In this document: one piece after another, positions 61,028 to 64,000 of the stretch
Position numbering within the stretch: the stretch's first letter is position 1
How the letters are laid out: every line of letters begins with the position of its first letter
Assembly (NCBI RefSeq): GCF_003319115.1
Contig: NZ_QOHF01000019.1
Location: 1 to 64,000, forward strand
DNA: 64,000 nt
DNA from: Geodermatophilus sp. TF02-6
GTDB lineage: Bacteria; Actinomycetota; Actinomycetes; Mycobacteriales; Geodermatophilaceae
Direction: 5' to 3'
Made by a program: the position numbers and the translations under genes
The notes under the pieces: model-generated
The model's database searches: none
Told to the model about the DNA's origin: nothing
Seen by the model: only the letters and a program-made list of their open reading frames with translations

Positions 61028-61850
61028 CCGGGCCGGTCCCGGGTCCCGGCGGGCAGCCGTCCTCGGCCGCCCGGTGGGCCACTCGCTGTCCCCGCTGCTG
61101 CACCGGGCGGCCCACGCCGCGCTCGGCCTGACCGACTGGACCTACGACGCCCTCGACGTCGGCGCCGACGAGCTGCCCGTCCTGCTCGCCGGGCTCGGCG
61201 AGGAGTGGCGCGGCTTCTCGGTGACCATGCCCTGCAAGCAGGCCGCCGTCGACGCCGCCGACGTCGTCGAGCCGCTGCCGCGGCTGCTGCACGCAGCCAA
61301 CACCCTCGTCCGCACCGACGCCGGGTGGCGGGCGGAGAACACCGACGTGGCCGGCATCGGCACGGCCCTGCGCGCAGCGGGCGTCACCGAGGTCGGCCGG
61401 GCGGCGATCGTCGGCGCCGGGGGGACGGCGGCGGCCGCCGCGGTGGCGCTGGCCTCGTTCGGCGCCGAGCACGTGGACGTCGTCGTCCGGGAGCCGGCGC
61501 GCGGCGCCGACCTGCTCCGGGTGCTGGCCACCCTCGCCGTCCCGACGACGGCCGTCTCGCTGGCCGGGGCCGTCGTGGACGCCGACGTCGTGGTCAGCAC
61601 CGTGCCCGTCGGCGGGCAGGACGCCGTCGCCGCGCTGCCCTGGCACGCCGAACAGACCGTCCTCGACGTGCTGTACGACCCCTGGCCCACGCCGCTGGCC
61701 ACCCGGGTCGCCGCGGTCGGCGGCACCGTGGTCGGCGGCCTCGAGGTGCTGTTCTGGCAGGCCACCGTGCAGGTCGAGCTCATGACCGGGCAGCCCGCGC
61801 CGATCGCCGCCATGCGCGCCGCGCTCGACACCGTCCTCGACGCCCGCTGA
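61020..61850 (+). CDS. aroE: Shikimate dehydrogenase
   Basis: Reduces 3-dehydroshikimate; 276 aa. Substrate site LGRPVGHSLSPLLHRAAHA, GFSVTMPCKQAAVDAAD (catalytic Lys; the usual NVTxPxK is SVTMPCK), and the NADP Rossmann AAIVGAGGTAAAAAVAL. Overlaps the mltG end and works with aroC and aroK downstream. Confidence 0.95.
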   Translation: MADRAGPGSRRAAVLGRPVGHSLSPLLHRAAHAALGLTDWTYDALDVGADELPVLLAGLGEEWRGFSVTMPCKQAAVDAADVVEPLPRLLHAANTLVRTDAGWRAENTDVAGIGTALRAAGVTEVGRAAIVGAGGTAAAAAVALASFGAEHVDVVVREPARGADLLRVLATLAVPTTAVSLAGAVVDADVVVSTVPVGGQDAVAALPWHAEQTVLDVLYDPWPTPLATRVAAVGGTVVGGLEVLFWQATVQVELMTGQPAPIAAMRAALDTVLDAR

Positions 61851-61855
61851 GCCGG

Positions 61856-62515
61856 GTGCCTCCCGCCACCGTCCTCGCGGTCGCCGCCGTCGGCGCGCTG
61901 GCCCTCGGCCCGCAGCTGGCCCGCGCGTCGGTCCGCCTGGCGCTGCGCGACGACGCCACGGGGGCCGGCCCGCTGCGGACGGCGGTCACCACCGTGCTGG
62001 TGGCCGCCGCCCTCGCCGGTGCGCTGCTGCTCACCGGGTGGCGCCCGGCCACCGTCGGCCTGGCCTGGGCCGCCGCGGCCGGCGTCGTGCTCGGCGCGGT
62101 CGACCTCGCCGTCCACCGGCTGCCGGACCGGGTCACCTTCCCCGCGTACGCCGCGGTCGCCGCCGCCCTGCTGCTCGACGCGCTCCTGCTCGGCACGTGG
62201 CCGGCGCTGCTGCGCGCCGTCCTCGCCGCCGCGGCGGCGTTCGGCCTCGCCGCGCTCGCCGCGCTCGTCTCGCCCGAGGGGCTGGGCTACGGCGACGTCA
62301 AGCTGCTGGGCCTGCTCGGCCTGGTGCTGGGCTGGGTCGGCTGGGGCGCGCTGCTGGCCGGGGTGTTCCTCGGGCTGCTGACCGGCGCGCTCGTGTCCCT
62401 GGCGCTGCTGGCCACCGGCCGCGCCCGCTGGCGCACCGCGCTGCCGTTCGGGCCACCGCTGCTGGTGGGCGCCGTCCTCGCGCTGGCCCTGGAGGGCCCG
62501 GTGCCCCTGGGGTGA
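61856..62515 (+). CDS. Prepilin peptidase-like A24 membrane protease
   Basis: Aspartic membrane peptidase, 219 aa, with about seven helices. The two catalytic Asp sites are LGAVDLAVHRLPDRVTF and LGYGDVKLLGLLGLVLG (GxGD motif). The N-terminal methyltransferase domain with CxxC pairs, present in bifunctional PilD, is absent. No pilin genes are nearby; the aroE-prepilin peptidase-aroC order is also seen in mycobacteria (Rv2551c). Confidence 0.88.
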   Translation: MPPATVLAVAAVGALALGPQLARASVRLALRDDATGAGPLRTAVTTVLVAAALAGALLLTGWRPATVGLAWAAAAGVVLGAVDLAVHRLPDRVTFPAYAAVAAALLLDALLLGTWPALLRAVLAAAAAFGLAALAALVSPEGLGYGDVKLLGLLGLVLGWVGWGALLAGVFLGLLTGALVSLALLATGRARWRTALPFGPPLLVGAVLALALEGPVPLG

Positions 62516-62537
62516 AGGGGCGGGCCCCCTTCTCGGC

Positions 62538-62640
62538 GGCCCTCCTGCAGGGGCCCGTCACGAGCCTGCGAGTGGCGGGGGGCAGGAGGTCCTTCTACCG
62601 AGCTTGCGAGGGGTGGGGAGGAAGGGGGTCCTCCTCCTGG
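62538..62640. repeat. Covarying intergenic hairpin element, copy 5, upstream of aroC
   Basis: Left arm GGCCCTCCTGC (62538-62548) pairs with GCAGGAGGTCC (62582-62592); the centre has CGAGCCTGCGAGTGGCGGGG. A half-unit follows (GAGCTTGCGAGGGGTGGGG, 62600-62618), ending at the aroC -10 box. Confidence 0.85.
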
Positions 62641-62646
62641 CACAAT
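62641..62646 (+). promoter_or_regulatory. -10 hexamer of aroC (leaderless)
   Basis: CACAAT is 7 nt before the aroC ATG; no Shine-Dalgarno sequence is seen. Confidence 0.45.
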
Positions 62647-62653
62647 CCGGGGC

Positions 62654-63847
62654 ATGTTGCGCTGGCTGACCGCCGGTGAGTCGCACGGCCAGCAGCTCAC
62701 CGCCATCCTCGAGGGGCTGCCCGCCGGCGTGCGGGTGCAGACCGCCGACCTCGACCTGGACCTGGCCCGCCGGCGGCTCGGGCACGGCCGCGGCGCGCGG
62801 ATGTCCTTCGAGCAGGACGTCGTCACGCTGACCGGCGGAGTGCGGCACGGGCAGACGCTGGGCGGGCCGATCGCCGTCGGTGTCGGCAACACCGAGTGGC
62901 CGAAGTGGCAGACGGTCATGGCCGCCGACCCGGTCGACCCCGAGGTGCTCGCCGGGCAGGCCCGCAACGCGCCGCTGACCCGGCCCCGCCCGGGCCACGC
63001 CGACCTGCCCGGCATGCAGAAGTACGGCTTCGCCGACGCGCGGCCGGTGCTGGAGCGGGCCAGCGCCCGGGAGACCGCCGCCCGGGTCGCCCTCGGCGCG
63101 CTCGCGCGCGCCTTCCTGCGCCAGGCCCTCGACGTCGAGGTGGTCAGCCACGTGGTCGGCATCGGGCCGGTCGTCGTCCCCGACGGCGTGCTGCCCGGCC
63201 CGCACGACAACCCGCGCATCGACGAGGACCCGGTGCGCTGCGCCGACCCGGCCACCAGCGCGCTCATGGTCGCCGAGGTCGACGACGCCCGCGAGAACGG
63301 CGACACCCTCGGCGGCGTGGTCGAGGTCGTGGTGCACGGCCTGCCGCCGGGCCTGGGCAGCCACGTGCACTGGGACCGCCGGCTGGACTCCCGGCTGGCC
63401 GCCGCGCTGATGGGCGTGCAGTCGGTCAAGGCCGTCGAGGTCGGCGACGGGCTGGCCACCGCCCGCCGCCGCGGCTCGGTGGCCCACGACGAGATCGTGC
63501 TCGCGCCCACCTCCGACGGCCGGGCGCGCACCCAGCGGCTCTCCGACCGCGCCGGCGGCATCGAGGGCGGCATGAGCAACGGCGAGGTGCTGCGCGTCCG
63601 GGCCGCGATGAAGCCGATCTCGACCGTGCCGCGGGCCCTGTCGACCGTGGACGTCGCCACCGGGGAGCCGACCGTGGCGATCAACCAGCGCAGCGACGCC
63701 TGCGCGGTACCGCGTGGCGCCGTGGTCATGGAGGCGATGGTCGCCCTCGTGCTGGCCGACGCCGCGCTGGAGAAGTTCGGCGGCGACTCGCTGACCGAGA
63801 CCCGCCGCAACGCCCGCGCCTACCTCGACGCGCTGGTCGTCCGGTGA
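62654..63847 (+). CDS. aroC: Chorismate synthase
   Basis: Final common step of aromatic amino-acid synthesis (EPSP to chorismate, FMN-dependent); 397 aa. Seen: [68 protein letters not shown] and [20 protein letters not shown]. The stop overlaps aroK as GTGA. Confidence 0.96.
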   Translation: MLRWLTAGESHGQQLTAILEGLPAGVRVQTADLDLDLARRRLGHGRGARMSFEQDVVTLTGGVRHGQTLGGPIAVGVGNTEWPKWQTVMAADPVDPEVLAGQARNAPLTRPRPGHADLPGMQKYGFADARPVLERASARETAARVALGALARAFLRQALDVEVVSHVVGIGPVVVPDGVLPGPHDNPRIDEDPVRCADPATSALMVAEVDDARENGDTLGGVVEVVVHGLPPGLGSHVHWDRRLDSRLAAALMGVQSVKAVEVGDGLATARRRGSVAHDEIVLAPTSDGRARTQRLSDRAGGIEGGMSNGEVLRVRAAMKPISTVPRALSTVDVATGEPTVAINQRSDACAVPRGAVVMEAMVALVLADAALEKFGGDSLTETRRNARAYLDALVVR

Positions 63848-64000
63848 CCGGCCCGGTCCTGGTCCTGGTCGGGGCGCCGTCGTCGGGCAAGACGACCGTC
63901 GGCACCGCGCTGGCCGACCTGCTCGGCGTGCCGTTCCGCGACACCGACGCCGACGTCGAGGCCGCCGCCGGCCAGACCGTCGCCGACCTGTTCGTCGAGC
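63844..64000 (+). CDS. aroK: Shikimate kinase (5' part, runs off the window)
   Basis: GTG start overlapping aroC. The visible 52 residues include a P-loop [20 protein letters not shown] and the Mg/shikimate site FRDTDADVE. The usual GxxGSGKS/T P-loop reads GAPSSGKTT here. The remainder lies beyond the window. Confidence 0.9.
   Translation, partial: MTGPVLVLVGAPSSGKTTVGTALADLLGVPFRDTDADVEAAAGQTVADLFVE

Overview
This 64-kb window is very GC-rich chromosomal DNA from an actinobacterium. Many start codons are GTG or TTG, and neighbouring genes commonly overlap as GTGA, ATGA or TGATG. The genes include pdtaR (ANTAR regulator), an SsgA-family protein, the phosphatidylinositol-mannoside block pgsA-acyltransferase-pimA, and PdxT/YebC and RuvCAB in the order familiar from Mycobacterium tuberculosis. 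Codon bias, the hairpin repeats and the absence of mycolate genes would fit a Geodermatophilaceae-like organism (Blastococcus, Geodermatophilus, Modestobacter), but that placement is an inference. No phage, insertion sequence, integrase or CRISPR array was seen. Most of the window is ordinary housekeeping DNA with small accessory patches.

Layout. 1-7.1 kb: a 92-bp tandem repeat, an odd tRNA-Leu(CAA)-like gene, the PdtaR regulator, and a branched-chain amino-acid ABC system made of a lone binding protein convergent with livHMGF. The binding protein appears to be circularly permuted. 7.3-11.4 kb: a GNAT acetyltransferase, a thioesterase and polA. 11.5-18.7 kb: a catabolic cluster with an IclR regulator, an amidohydrolase and the remnant of an FAD monooxygenase, divergent from a CoA-transferase, a citryl-CoA-lyase-like protein, LigB/LigA-like extradiol dioxygenase subunits and a quinone reductase. 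18.7-22.5 kb: a methyltransferase, rpsA, a 90-aa unknown and coaE. 22.6-26.9 kb: four tRNA genes around an SsgA-like protein, an ECF sigma/anti-sigma pair and a TIGR02611-like membrane protein, then HNH and MOSC proteins.

26.9-35.3 kb: thrS, a HIT hydrolase, pgsA, an acyltransferase, pimA, a LemA-like protein, a DUF418-type membrane protein, a decayed pdxT end and yebC. 35.7-44.9 kb: ruvCAB, yajC-secD-secF, apt and rel (Holliday-junction processing, Sec export, purine salvage, stringent response). 45.0-49.5 kb: a methyltransferase, a cyclophilin, an MBL hydrolase, hisS and an aldo/keto reductase. 49.6-64 kb: aspS, an AbiEi/DUF559-type protein between two matching hairpins, another aldo/keto reductase, rarA, two small membrane-associated proteins, alaS, ruvX, mltG, aroE, a prepilin-peptidase-like protein, aroC and the start of aroK.

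The most noteworthy signals are: (i) the permuted branched-chain amino-acid binding protein; (ii) a dispersed intergenic hairpin family whose arms co-vary between copies, some abutting promoters and one inside the 5' end of a gene; (iii) a short-variable-arm tRNA with a Leu CAA anticodon; (iv) a pdxT fragment fused to the yebC start and an FAD-monooxygenase fragment, both marking gene loss; (v) a possible CoA-dependent route after meta-cleavage of an aromatic ring; and (vi) many genes with a TANNNT hexamer 6-8 nt before the start codon, suggesting leaderless transcripts.
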